Shown here: positions 55,437-63,424 of the stretch, in pieces
How the letters are laid out: every line of letters starts with the position of its first letter
How positions within the stretch are numbered: the stretch's first letter is position 1
Assembly: GCA_041504365.1 (NCBI GenBank)
Contig: CP167917.1
Coordinates: 2,294,001 to 2,358,000 of the forward strand
Length of the DNA: 64,000 bases
Origin: Dryocola sp. LX212
GTDB taxonomy: Bacteria; Pseudomonadota; Gammaproteobacteria; Enterobacterales; Enterobacteriaceae
Direction: 5' to 3'
Program-made: the position numbers and the translations under genes
The notes under the pieces: generated by a model
What the model was told of the DNA's origin: nothing
The model's database searches: none
What the model saw: the letters and a program-made list of their open reading frames with translations, nothing else

Positions 55437-55465
55437 CGGTGGATGACGCTTTAGCTTATCCACCG
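55437..55465. repeat. REP-like palindrome before ydcY
   Basis: CGGTGGATGACGC, five bases, AGCTTATCCACCGG: the best-paired unit of the family in the window, between the peptide-binding protein stop and ydcY. Confidence 0.65.
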
Positions 55466-55466
55466 G

Positions 55467-57065
55467 TTAGTTAATCTTTACCTTCGAAAAATCACTGCCG
55501 TTCAGGCTGACACTATACCCACTCACGTTGCTGCGCGTGGCATAAAATGTTTTGCCGTTGGCCAGCGGGATCCACGGCGCCTGCTGATAGAAAATCTCCT
55601 GCGCCTGCTCGTAGAGCTTCGCACGGGCAGCCGGGTCGCTGGTCAGCTTCGCCTTCTGGATCAGCGCGTCGTAGCCCTTATCGCACCAGCGGGCGACGTT
55701 CGAGCCGCTTTCGATGCTGCCGCAGCCTAACAGCGTATCGGCGAAGTTATCCGGGTCGCCGTTGTCGGACATCCAGCCGAACAGCGCCGAAGCGTCTTCC
55801 CCTTTGCGCATGCCGGAGAGGTATTCGCCCCACTCAAAGGTGACGATTTTGGCGTTTACGCCCACCTTCGCCCAGTCCGCCTGAATCATTTCCGCGATGC
55901 GGCGGGAGTTCGGGTTATACGGGCGCTGCACCGGCATTGACCACAGATCGGTTTCAAACCCCTTCTCAAGCCCGGCCTGCTTCAGCAGCGCCTTCGCTTT
56001 TTCAGGATCGTAGCTGTAATCCTTGAGATCTTTGTTGTAGCCCATCATGGTCGGCGGAATTGGTGAATTCGCGACGGAGCCCGAGCCCATGAACACGGCG
56101 TTAACGATCGCTTTTTTATCCACGGCATAGTTAAGCGCCTGGCGAACCAGCACGTTATCAAACGGTTTTTTAGTTGTGTTGAACGCCAGGTAGCCCACGT
56201 TCAGGCCGTCAATGGAGCGCAGCGCAAGGTCTTTATTAGCCTTGATGGCGTCGAACTGGACCGGGCTTGGCGCGGGGATAATCTGACACTCATTTTTTTG
56301 CAGCTTCGCCAGGCGAGTCTGCACGTTAGGCGTAATCGAGAAGATCAGGTGTTTAGTCGGCACTTCGCCGTCCCAGTAGTTCGGGTTCGCCACGTAGCGG
56401 ATCAGGGAGTCCACCTTATATTCCTGCAGCGCGTACGGCCCGGTGCCGATGGGCTGGGTATCCACCAGTTCAGGGGTGCCCTTTTTCATCATCGCATCGG
56501 CATATTCTGAGGACAGAATAGACGCAAAGTCCATGCCCCAGTCTGCAAGGAACGCCGCATTCGGCTCGCTCAGCGTAAACTGCACGTGATAGTCGTCGAT
56601 TTTTTTCACGTCGATGATGAGCTTTTCCAGCCCGACGTCGTTGAAGTATTCGTAGTTCGACTGCGAAACCTTGTGATACGGATGATTCGCATCTTTCTGG
56701 CGCATCACCGAGAAAATAACGTCATCGGCGTTGAAGTCACGCGTCGGCTTAAAGTATTTGTTGCTGGTGAACTTCACGCCTTTGCGCAGCGTGAAGGTGT
56801 AGGTTCTGCCGTCCGGGCTGATTTTCCACTCAGTGGCCAGCGACGGCACGGGCATATTATCGCTCGGACGGAAGGTAATCAGGCGGTTATACAGCGTCTG
56901 CGAGCTGGCGACAAAGGTCGGGCCGGAGCTGGCGATCTGCGGGTTAAAAGATTCCGGCGAGGCTTCGGAGCAGTAAACCAGCGTGCTGGCAGGCGCGGCA
57001 TACGCGGCACCGGCGGTGGAAAGAGCGGCGATTAACAACCCGAGAAGCGTTTTCCCTGTAGTCAT
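55467..57065 (-). CDS. Periplasmic peptide-binding protein, DppA-like (SBP family 5)
   Basis: A 532-residue secreted protein (signal peptide ending AYA-APA) of the DppA/OppA family. DppA-type features are TLVYCSEASPESFNPQ near 30, GTGPYALQEYK near 215 and the C-terminal LFGWMSDNGDPDNFADTLLGC near 430. Length and these motifs fit dipeptide binders, but no permease or ATPase is near, so it probably feeds a transporter encoded elsewhere. ATG 57065 starts the signal peptide; an upstream hydrophobic extension is rejected. Confidence 0.85.
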   Translation of the reverse strand: MTTGKTLLGLLIAALSTAGAAYAAPASTLVYCSEASPESFNPQIASSGPTFVASSQTLYNRLITFRPSDNMPVPSLATEWKISPDGRTYTFTLRKGVKFTSNKYFKPTRDFNADDVIFSVMRQKDANHPYHKVSQSNYEYFNDVGLEKLIIDVKKIDDYHVQFTLSEPNAAFLADWGMDFASILSSEYADAMMKKGTPELVDTQPIGTGPYALQEYKVDSLIRYVANPNYWDGEVPTKHLIFSITPNVQTRLAKLQKNECQIIPAPSPVQFDAIKANKDLALRSIDGLNVGYLAFNTTKKPFDNVLVRQALNYAVDKKAIVNAVFMGSGSVANSPIPPTMMGYNKDLKDYSYDPEKAKALLKQAGLEKGFETDLWSMPVQRPYNPNSRRIAEMIQADWAKVGVNAKIVTFEWGEYLSGMRKGEDASALFGWMSDNGDPDNFADTLLGCGSIESGSNVARWCDKGYDALIQKAKLTSDPAARAKLYEQAQEIFYQQAPWIPLANGKTFYATRSNVSGYSVSLNGSDFSKVKIN

Positions 57066-57274
57066 AGCGTTGCCTTTATTAGTTTGCCAAATGGATAGTG
57101 TGATTATTATTTTGAATATTAATATCATCACAGGCAGGCGCGGGCGGCAAATAACAAAAGTCTATCTTGTTATTCATTTTGAGCGTTTTTTGCTTATTTT
57201 GGCAGCAGCGACAGGAGATAAAGCTGGGGTTGTGCGCCCTCTGCCGGACTGGAAGAGGGCGAATGGGAATAAGG

Positions 57275-58612
57275 TTACTTCAGACTTTCCGGCAGCTTAA
57301 TTACCCAAAGCTCATTGAGCGACTGCGGCTTCTCCAGCGGCTTCAGGCCGATTTTGACAGACACTTCCTTGCCGTCGCGGATCAGGTGGCCTTTGCCGTC
57401 AACCTGGTAATCGTCCGGGTTCTCCAGCACCGGCTGCAGGCCGAAGTCATTGTCGTTAATCACCGCGATGGTCTGGCTATCAATAAGCGTCATACCCTCC
57501 GCTTTTTCCTGCTGCCAGCCAAGCTTGCGCAGATCCAGCGCCTCTTTCTTTTCCGCCAGCCTGATGCCGCGCGACTTAAGCTGCTGCGCATCGTTAAACT
57601 CTGGTGCCTGCTCTTTATCGAACCCGCTCAGGTCCGTAGCCTGGGAAAGATCGACAACGTAGACCAGATTGCGCATGACTTTGTTTTTATCACCGCCCTG
57701 CTCAAGCAGCAGAATGCGGTTGTCGTCCAGCGCCACGATATCGCCAATTTTGGCATCTTTGGCCTTCTTGTAGACGTCGGCATCGATTGGGTAGCCGTAC
57801 ATCGCCGTTTTGCCGGTAGCCGGGTCGATGCTGACCAGGCGGGTAAACAGCGCGCTGTTTTTACTTTTTCCGTCGATATCCAGCGTACTTTGCACGGCGG
57901 CGATAATGCGTCCGTCCGGCATCCGCGTTATCCCTTCAAACCCTCGGTTGGCCTGACGCCATTTGATGATGTTCGGCAGGCCCCCGGCCACGCCCTTCTC
58001 GCCCTGTTCCGCCTGCGGGCCGTACTTTTTAAGGATTTTACCGCTGGCGTCAATATTGACGATAAACGGGCCGTATTCATCGCACAGCCAGTAGCCGCCC
58101 TTGCCGTCCGGCGTGATGCCTTCGGTGTCCAGCCCGCGTTTGTCACTCGCCAGCCGCATCAATTTATCATCGAGAGCAACTTCATTGGTTGCGCCTATCA
58201 GCCCTTCCGGCAGCGGCAGGCCGCTGACTGGCCCCTGGTCGTCGTGCAGTGGATGGGCGTCGGTCGCCAGCGCTTTGCCATCGACTACGCGGATGGTCAT
58301 CAGCAGCGGCGTAAACTTCGGACTGGCAAAAATTTTAGAATCTTTTTTGCCCGCCTTCGGCGAGTCGGCATTTGGGCCGCGATCGGTCACCGTGGCGAAA
58401 ATTAGGTCGTTACCTTCTTTACGCAGAAACTGTAGTCCGGAGCCTACGCCTACCGGCAGGCCGTCGGGAAACTGGCTGGCGTACGTGCCGGTATAGGCGA
58501 CGCGGTCACCCTGCGGAAAAGTGACAACGTAACGATTAACCAGAGGCTCAGCGGCCTGGCTTAACAGAGGGAAAAGAGAAAGAGCCAGCAGCGCAAGGGG
58601 TTTTAATTTCAT
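57275..58612 (-). CDS. Phytase-like esterase-family periplasmic protein
   Basis: A 445-residue secreted protein (signal peptide ending SQA-AEP) with the beta-propeller pattern of the phytase-like esterase family: FATVTDRGPNAD near 70, GLDTEGITPDGKGGYWLCDEYGPFIVNIDASGKIL (in parts) near 158-192, and RGFEGITRMPDGRIIAAVQS near 222. The acid clusters suggest calcium or phosphate-ester handling, but no substrate is known. ATG 58612 chosen over a start ten codons upstream. Its promoter region ends where a transposon-like element begins (58704). Confidence 0.8.
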   Translation of the reverse strand: MKLKPLALLALSLFPLLSQAAEPLVNRYVVTFPQGDRVAYTGTYASQFPDGLPVGVGSGLQFLRKEGNDLIFATVTDRGPNADSPKAGKKDSKIFASPKFTPLLMTIRVVDGKALATDAHPLHDDQGPVSGLPLPEGLIGATNEVALDDKLMRLASDKRGLDTEGITPDGKGGYWLCDEYGPFIVNIDASGKILKKYGPQAEQGEKGVAGGLPNIIKWRQANRGFEGITRMPDGRIIAAVQSTLDIDGKSKNSALFTRLVSIDPATGKTAMYGYPIDADVYKKAKDAKIGDIVALDDNRILLLEQGGDKNKVMRNLVYVVDLSQATDLSGFDKEQAPEFNDAQQLKSRGIRLAEKKEALDLRKLGWQQEKAEGMTLIDSQTIAVINDNDFGLQPVLENPDDYQVDGKGHLIRDGKEVSVKIGLKPLEKPQSLNELWVIKLPESLK

Positions 58613-58767
58613 TGTTTTACGGATCCGTGGTTTTGGTGTCACGGAGTTATAAAACAGTCTGATGACATAATTATGACGGCTAAAGGCGGTCTCCCCCAGT
58701 GCGCTGTCTCTTAGTCACAACTCACTCCGGTCATACGTCAGGATTGATCTGTTAACCGGCTGGTTTT

Positions 58768-59005
58768 CCGTTCACCCGACCGTCTGGTTATCTCTGCTAC
58801 CGTTGCGAACCGTGAACGTGTCATGGGGAATACGCCATCCCCCTGACAACCCCGGCGCCCGGCAAATAAATCGCCGCTGAAGCGGTAAACTCCGGTTTTT
58901 ACCCAACATGCAGGGTCGTTCGCGATTCGTTCCCGACGATCGCTCTCTCACGTTGTTCCCGACAACGTGACCCTGCCTGAAGGGCAAAAACCGGAGCGAT
59001 TTAAG
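58768..59005 (+). repeat. Structured repeat, copy A
   Basis: A chain of hairpins: GTTCAC/GTGAAC closing stem; GTCA-GGGG/CCCC-TGAC hairpin (58820-58847); CCGCT/AGCGG; then a long outer stem CTCCGGTTTTT (58890-58900)/AAAAACCGGAG (58986-58996), an inner stem GCAGGGTC/GACCCTGC (58910-58917, 58969-58976), and inside it two hairpins, GCGAT..ATCGC with TTCCCG in its loop (58922-58943) and CACGTTG/CAACGTG with loop TTCCCGA (58949-58969). The sequence GCGATTTAAGCCGG follows. Compared with copy B, stems differ by paired changes while loops are identical. Confidence 0.8.
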
Positions 59006-59122
59006 CCGGGAACAGGGTGTCGCTTTGAGTTAACTATCGCATCAGAAATAGCATCGCTTTAAAACCTACAGCGACATCGGAGGTGGGACATTCATGAAAG
59101 TTGACGCGAGGGTGTTGGGTCC

Positions 59123-59360
59123 GGCTTAAATCGCCTCCATTTTTGGCTTCATGGCCGGGTCCAGCCGTCGGGAACGGCTGGAGGTTGTGATCGTCGGGAA
59201 CGAATCGCAACCGACCCGGACAGGGAGCCAAAAATGGAGGTTTACCGCCGCAGGTGGCGATTTATTGCCGGGAGTCGGGAGCCCAGAGGGTGTGACGGCG
59301 AACACCCTCTGGACGTTCACCGGTTCGGCAGCAACATATGCCACCTGACGCAAAGTGAAC
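59123..59360 (-). repeat. Structured repeat, copy B (inverted)
   Basis: Read on the reverse strand it repeats the architecture of copy A: GTTCAC/GTGAAC; an 11-bp perfect hairpin CCAGAGGGTGT/ACACCCTCTGG (59283-59312); CGCC/GGCG; a 15-bp outer stem (59134-59148 with 59226-59240); inner stem CCGGGTC/GACCCGG; hairpins GTTG..CAAC (59184-59211) and CCAGCCG/CGGCTGG (59161-59181), both with the TTCCCG-type loop; then GCGATTTAAGCCGG. Orientation is opposite to copy A, tail to tail. Confidence 0.8.
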
Positions 59361-59434
59361 GGAATCTTCTCGATCTCGCCAGTAACTGACTCAAAGATCT
59401 ATATAAGAGACAGCCTGTGCGGGGGAGAAAATAA

Positions 59435-60235
59435 TTACAGGCCCCGCTCGCCGATTAAGCGCGCCAGCGCGCTGTCGTTTTGCAGCAGCTGCCAGGCATT
59501 CATGACCTGCACGGGGATCTCAACCTGGACGATATAATCGCGGCCCTGCGGTCCGTATCCCTGCAGGTCGTCACGAATTCGCGGGATTTCCCCCAGAATT
59601 AACGAGATGTAGCGGGCAACGGGCCATAGCCCTTTCTGCGGAGGGGAAAACTGGCTGCTGCGCTCGTCGGCAACCATCAAAGGCACGATGCCCGGCCAGC
59701 TTCGCCAATCTGGCTGCTGGCTTTCCCCCTGCCAGGCGCGTTCAAACGTTGCCAGGGTGCGGCGCTGCATGGTGGGATCCTGAATCACGATGATTCGCGC
59801 GGGCGCCATTCCCTGCTCTGCAAGGCGTTCTTTCGTGAAGCTCGCGTTCTCGCCGCAGTTGGTAGATTTCTCTTCGGTAACGATACGCTCGGCGGGGATT
59901 TTCCAGAACTCCGTGGCGATGTCTTTGATGATCGCCGCCTCCGCACGTCCGGTGGTCGGTATGGTGTTATAGCGTGGATGGACGGCAATAGCGCCGTAAA
60001 GAAACGTGGTTGAATGGCCAATCCCACCTGTAATCAGCAAAGGCAGTTCGCTGGCCGCGGCAAGCTGGCATGCGGCATCGATGGTGGGGATCACGGCGTT
60101 ACCCGCCAGCACGATGAGATCGGCGTCATCCGCCTGGGGAGATTCAACAAAATCATTGCGGGCCAGCCACTGCCCCAGGGTGTTAATCGCCCCGATGGTT
60201 GTTGCCTGTAAGGCCGGGAAAGTTGTCGTCAACAT
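59435..60235 (-). CDS. ydcF: YdcF, DUF218 family protein
   Basis: A 266-residue protein, the same length as E. coli YdcF and similar throughout (VLAGNAVIPTIDAACQLA near 45-62; GGIGHSTTFLYGAIAVHPRYNTI in parts near 70-92; STNCGENASFT near 125; QDPTMQRRTLATFERA near 150). The structure of YdcF has a Rossmann-like fold that binds S-adenosylmethionine; the reaction is unknown. Its 3' end lies 22 bp from the IS50-ended element. Confidence 0.9.
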   Translation of the reverse strand: MLTTTFPALQATTIGAINTLGQWLARNDFVESPQADDADLIVLAGNAVIPTIDAACQLAAASELPLLITGGIGHSTTFLYGAIAVHPRYNTIPTTGRAEAAIIKDIATEFWKIPAERIVTEEKSTNCGENASFTKERLAEQGMAPARIIVIQDPTMQRRTLATFERAWQGESQQPDWRSWPGIVPLMVADERSSQFSPPQKGLWPVARYISLILGEIPRIRDDLQGYGPQGRDYIVQVEIPVQVMNAWQLLQNDSALARLIGERGL

Positions 60236-60361
60236 AACCCCTCCGTGTCAAAAAACCAGTATGCATCATATATCGGCACGGTCGGGCTGGGTATCAGATG
60301 GTGCTGAAAGGAAGAGTGATGACTTTACAGCGGCGCGCCCGAAGCGGTCACGCCGCAATGG

Positions 60362-60775
60362 TCAGGCTTCCGGCTTGTCCTCAGGCTTATTAATTTCGTC
60401 CGGGGAGACTTCTTTAAAGCCCGCTTTGTTTTTGGTGACCGCATACTCCACGGCCTTCTCGCCCTTCACGCTGGTGGTGAGCTTGACAGAATCAACGCTG
60501 ACTTTGCCAATCAGCGATCTTGCGTAGCCGCCAATCTGGTAGGTCCCTTCGGGCAGACGAAGCGCCACGCTTTCGCCGACTTTCAGCGCGGCGGCATCCT
60601 TACCGTCAACGGTAACCACCACCGTTGTGCCATCGTCAACGCGGGTCCATGCATGTTCCACGGTGACGAGCGTCGGGCCGGTGGTGAAGTCAGCCGCGGG
60701 TTCGCCGGTTACGGGTTTCGCACAGCCCAAAAGTGAAAAAACCGCCAGGGCGGTGAGGGTAAAACGGTAACTCAT
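60362..60775 (-). CDS. Small lipoprotein of unknown function
   Basis: A 137-residue lipoprotein (lipobox LLGC-AKP near residue 18) with a short beta-rich domain (VTVEHAWTRVDDGTTVVVTVDGKDAAALKVGESVALRLP in parts) and an acidic C-terminal tail. The beta domain looks like a small sandwich that would present a loop from the membrane surface. I do not recognise the family. It begins 24 bp after a coiled-coil gene behind a sigma-28-type promoter, so both may belong to the flagellar/chemotaxis regulon. Confidence 0.7.
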   Translation of the reverse strand: MSYRFTLTALAVFSLLGCAKPVTGEPAADFTTGPTLVTVEHAWTRVDDGTTVVVTVDGKDAAALKVGESVALRLPEGTYQIGGYARSLIGKVSVDSVKLTTSVKGEKAVEYAVTKNKAGFKEVSPDEINKPEDKPEA

Positions 60776-60799
60776 TGCTTATTATCCTGCGGGAGTAAG

Positions 60800-61522
60800 T
60801 TATTTTTCTGCAATCCAACGCGTAAAGTTTTTCGACCCGATGCTCTGTTGACGTTCGCCCGGCGCGCTTTCTTTTGCGAAGGCCTGATTTTGCGTTGTTT
60901 TCAGCAGTTCGTCCAGAGAGGACTGAAGAGTTAGATTAATCTGTATCTGCGCGCGGATTTCGCTGTTGTACCCTTCGGCCAGGGCGCGGGCTTCGCTGAG
61001 ATCTGTTTTCAGCACGTTGATATAAGTCTGACACGCCTGAACCGCGTCCACTAGCGCATCACCATTTTTCACCAGCTCTTCGCGAAGCTCTCTCTGGCTC
61101 TTTGTATCCCGCTGCATTGTGCAGTGCAAATCGTCCAGCTGGCGCTGCATCGTTTCGCGCAGCAATGCCAGCTCCCGGTAATGGTGCTCACGCTCGCCGT
61201 CCAGGCTCTTTTGCAGCAGGTGAAGGCGGGCGCTTAGCCGCTGTACCTCCGTCTGGGGCGGGACTTTTTGCCGCACGCTCGCCAGCTCGGCCCGCAGATG
61301 TACTACCTCCGCCTCAGCCGCCTTCAAGCGGGCGGCCATGGTCGGATCCTGCCCCGGCACGCGCTGCAGATTAACGCCAGTCAGCGCCTGCTCGATTTCG
61401 TGGAGGATTTCGGCTCTGCTGCTGTTTTTCATCCGGTTGCATGCGCTGGCTAAAAAGCTGGCCGCCTCGTTGACGTTTACCGTCCCGAAGGCCTTTTTAA
61501 TCAGATTCTGAATCATGCTCAC
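60800..61522 (-). CDS. Coiled-coil protein of unknown function behind trg
   Basis: A 240-residue soluble protein with no signal peptide. Residues 60-215 are almost all helix with heptad repeats (EVQRLSARLHLLQKSLDGEREHHYRELALLRETMQRQLDDLH in parts), so a long coiled coil is expected. I do not recognise the family. Its promoter region contains a near-consensus sigma-28 site (61574-61600), and it lies 95 bp after the chemoreceptor gene trg. GTG 61522 has AGGA nine bases upstream; an ATG two codons later is the alternative start. A role in the receptor array or flagellum is a reasonable guess. Confidence 0.75.
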   Translation of the reverse strand: MSMIQNLIKKAFGTVNVNEAASFLASACNRMKNSSRAEILHEIEQALTGVNLQRVPGQDPTMAARLKAAEAEVVHLRAELASVRQKVPPQTEVQRLSARLHLLQKSLDGEREHHYRELALLRETMQRQLDDLHCTMQRDTKSQRELREELVKNGDALVDAVQACQTYINVLKTDLSEARALAEGYNSEIRAQIQINLTLQSSLDELLKTTQNQAFAKESAPGERQQSIGSKNFTRWIAEK

Positions 61523-61573
61523 GCGGCGTGTTCCTGTGGTTTGGGCGGCAACCGGACGCCGACGGTAATAGAG

Positions 61574-61600
61574 TCATCGGCATCCGGCGCTTTTTCTTTA
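61574..61600 (-). promoter_or_regulatory. Sigma-28 (FliA) type promoter of the coiled-coil/lipoprotein operon
   Basis: Reverse strand TAAA (61597-61600), 15 bases, GCCGATGA (61574-61581): one mismatch to the FliA consensus TAAA-N15-GCCGATAA, with exact spacing. It lies 52 bp before the coiled-coil start, in the gap after trg. Confidence 0.7.
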
Positions 61601-61617
61601 TTAATCAGAAAAGACGT

Positions 61618-63306
61618 TTAAAACGTAGCCCAGTTGTCATCGTTTTCCACCGCCTTCACGGCTTTTAGCTTCGTGATTTTACCCTCTGGTTTTGCCATTT
61701 TTTGGGGCGACTGAGCGTTGAGGCGAAAAATCCCTACCGCGGCGGTCAGGCGGGCGGCCTGCTCTTCCAGCGAAACAGCCGCCGCCGAAGCTTCTTCCAC
61801 CAGCGAGGCGTTCTGCTGGGTGACGTTATCCATTTCGTTGATAGCCTGGCCCACCTGCACAATTCCCCGGCTCTGCTCGTCGGACGCGGCGGCAATTTCC
61901 AGCATGATGTCGGTAACGCGGCGCACCGCCTCCACCAGGCCGTTCATGGTGTCGCCCGCCTGCATAACCTGGCGGGAACCGGCATCGATTAACGTTACCG
62001 ACTCGCCGATAAGCCCTTCGATCTCTTTTGCGGCCTGCGCGCTGCGTTGGGCAAGTGTGCGCACTTCGCTGGCGACAACCGCAAAGCCTCTGCCCTGCTC
62101 CCCGGCTCGCGCTGCCTCAACCGCCGCGTTAAGTGCAAGTATATTGGTCTGGAAAGCAATGCTGTTGATGACCGCAGTGATCTCGGAGATCTTCTTCGAG
62201 CTGCTGGAGATATTGTTCATGGTCGTCACCACGCCGGAAACCATACGTCCTCCGTCGCTTGCCTTATGGGAGGCATCTTCCGCCAGCCTGCTGGCGTGAT
62301 GGGCGTTATCGGCGTTTTGCTTCACCGTCGCGGTCAGCTGCTCCATGCTGGCCGCCGTCTGCTCCAGGGCTGCCGCCTGCTCTTCGGTACGCGAAGAGAG
62401 ATCGGTGTTGCCGGCGCTGATCTCACTGGTGCCCTGATAAATCGCCTCGGCCCCTTCGCGCACGGTTCCCACCGTTTTTACCAGCGACGCCTGCATATCC
62501 TGTAGGTGCTGGCTGAGCCTGCCGATTTCGCTGCGCCCGCTCGGCTGCGGCGGCAGGGTTAAATCACCTGCGGCGATGCTTTCGATGCGCACGGCGGCCT
62601 GCTGTAATGGCCCAATGACCACCCGACGCAGCATCACGAAGGTGAAAATGGTCATAAACAGCGCAACCCCGAAGGCTCCCGCCATAACAATCATGCTCAG
62701 CCGCGTGCGTGCATGCGCCTGCTGGCCCAGCGCGTTTGCCCTTTCGGTACGGATGGCAATCGCTTTCAGCAGCACGGAGTTATAGTCCGCATCCAGCTGG
62801 CGGGCCGTTTCCGTTTCATGCTTGATGATCGCCTCAAACATGCCGTTTTTGGCATATTTGATCATCGGCTGAAGTCCCTGAGCGACGTAGGCGGTAAAGC
62901 GCCCGTTTAAATCCGCATCCAGCGCTTCATCTGCGGGCGTTTTTACGCGTCGATTCATGTAGGCGCTGAAGCCATCCTGAGCCTGTTTAATGCGTTTTTC
63001 GGCTTCGGCGATATTGCGCTTGTTGTCTTCCATTTCGCCCACGCGGACGGCGGAACCAGCGTGAATGATATTCAGGCGCGCCGTGCGCAGGTGGTTTGAG
63101 CTATTCGAGATCCCCGTTCTGACCTGAATCTCCTCGGTGACGTCCTGAAGGGCATTATTGCTCTGGATCAGAAAGTAGCTCGCCAGCGCGATACACAGCG
63201 CAAACAGCACTAAAATGCCGCCGAGAATGGCGCTGAACAGCGGAACGAGGCGGATGTGATGCCAGAAGTAGACTGAATCCTGCGAGGAGATTGTTTTTGT
63301 AGCCAT
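61618..63306 (-). CDS. trg: Methyl-accepting chemotaxis protein Trg
   Basis: A 562-residue chemoreceptor. First membrane helix about 20-45 ([22 protein letters not shown]), periplasmic four-helix sensor 46-205, second helix about 207-230, HAMP, and a signalling domain with the hairpin tip [42 protein letters not shown] (in parts). The sensor domain ([24 protein letters not shown]) matches E. coli Trg, which senses ribose and galactose through their binding proteins. Unlike E. coli Trg it ends in NWATF, the five-residue tether for CheR and CheB. A sigma-28-type promoter lies upstream. Confidence 0.88.
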   Translation of the reverse strand: MATKTISSQDSVYFWHHIRLVPLFSAILGGILVLFALCIALASYFLIQSNNALQDVTEEIQVRTGISNSSNHLRTARLNIIHAGSAVRVGEMEDNKRNIAEAEKRIKQAQDGFSAYMNRRVKTPADEALDADLNGRFTAYVAQGLQPMIKYAKNGMFEAIIKHETETARQLDADYNSVLLKAIAIRTERANALGQQAHARTRLSMIVMAGAFGVALFMTIFTFVMLRRVVIGPLQQAAVRIESIAAGDLTLPPQPSGRSEIGRLSQHLQDMQASLVKTVGTVREGAEAIYQGTSEISAGNTDLSSRTEEQAAALEQTAASMEQLTATVKQNADNAHHASRLAEDASHKASDGGRMVSGVVTTMNNISSSSKKISEITAVINSIAFQTNILALNAAVEAARAGEQGRGFAVVASEVRTLAQRSAQAAKEIEGLIGESVTLIDAGSRQVMQAGDTMNGLVEAVRRVTDIMLEIAAASDEQSRGIVQVGQAINEMDNVTQQNASLVEEASAAAVSLEEQAARLTAAVGIFRLNAQSPQKMAKPEGKITKLKAVKAVENDDNWATF

Positions 63307-63345
63307 GTCCCTGGAGTCTCTTGTAGGTAAGGTATCGTGAAGTCG

Positions 63346-63372
63346 ATATCGGCCTGCAAAAGCAAAGCATTA
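63346..63372 (-). promoter_or_regulatory. Sigma-28 (FliA) type promoter of trg
   Basis: Reverse strand TAAT (63369-63372), 15 bases, GCCGATAT (63346-63353): one mismatch in each box of the FliA consensus with the right spacing, 40 bp before the trg ATG. Confidence 0.7.
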
Positions 63373-63424
63373 CGGACATGGCTCAGAAGTGTGGGCTGCG
63401 TAACAAATTATCTACAAATGCCGC

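Larger units (their letters stand above)
58704..59413. mobile_element. 710-bp non-autonomous IS50-ended element with two structured repeats
   Basis: The left end reads CTGTCTCTTAGTCACAACT and the right end, on the reverse strand, CTGTCTCTTATATAGATCT. The first ten bases are identical. The left end matches the IS50/Tn5 outside end, and the right end the inside end, at 15 of 19 positions each; the right end keeps a GATC Dam site, like the IS50 inside end. The flanks CCAGTGCG (58696-58703) and CCTGTGCG (59414-59421) form an imperfect 8-bp duplication. No transposase or other gene lies inside. The interior is an imperfect large palindrome: two homologous arms of about 330 bp in inverted orientation, each with the structured repeat listed separately. 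It lies 22 bp after the ydcF stop. A MITE-like element moved by an IS50/IS4-type transposase is the likely reading. Confidence 0.7.

Noticed and set aside
57167-58405. A 412-codon open frame on the plus strand
   Set aside because: Antisense shadow of the phytase-like gene; no ribosome site and no domain.
58772-59353. Short open frames of 60-75 codons inside the IS50-ended element
   Set aside because: They follow the stem-loop sequence, lack ribosome sites and have no family features. The paired base changes show that the fold is conserved, not a reading frame.
59394-59413. AGATCTATATAAGAGACAG looks like a Tn5 mosaic end from library preparation
   Set aside because: It differs from the mosaic end at two positions, lies inside continuous sequence, and has a matching inverted end at 58704 with a near-duplication outside both ends. 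Contamination is therefore unlikely, though read data would settle it.
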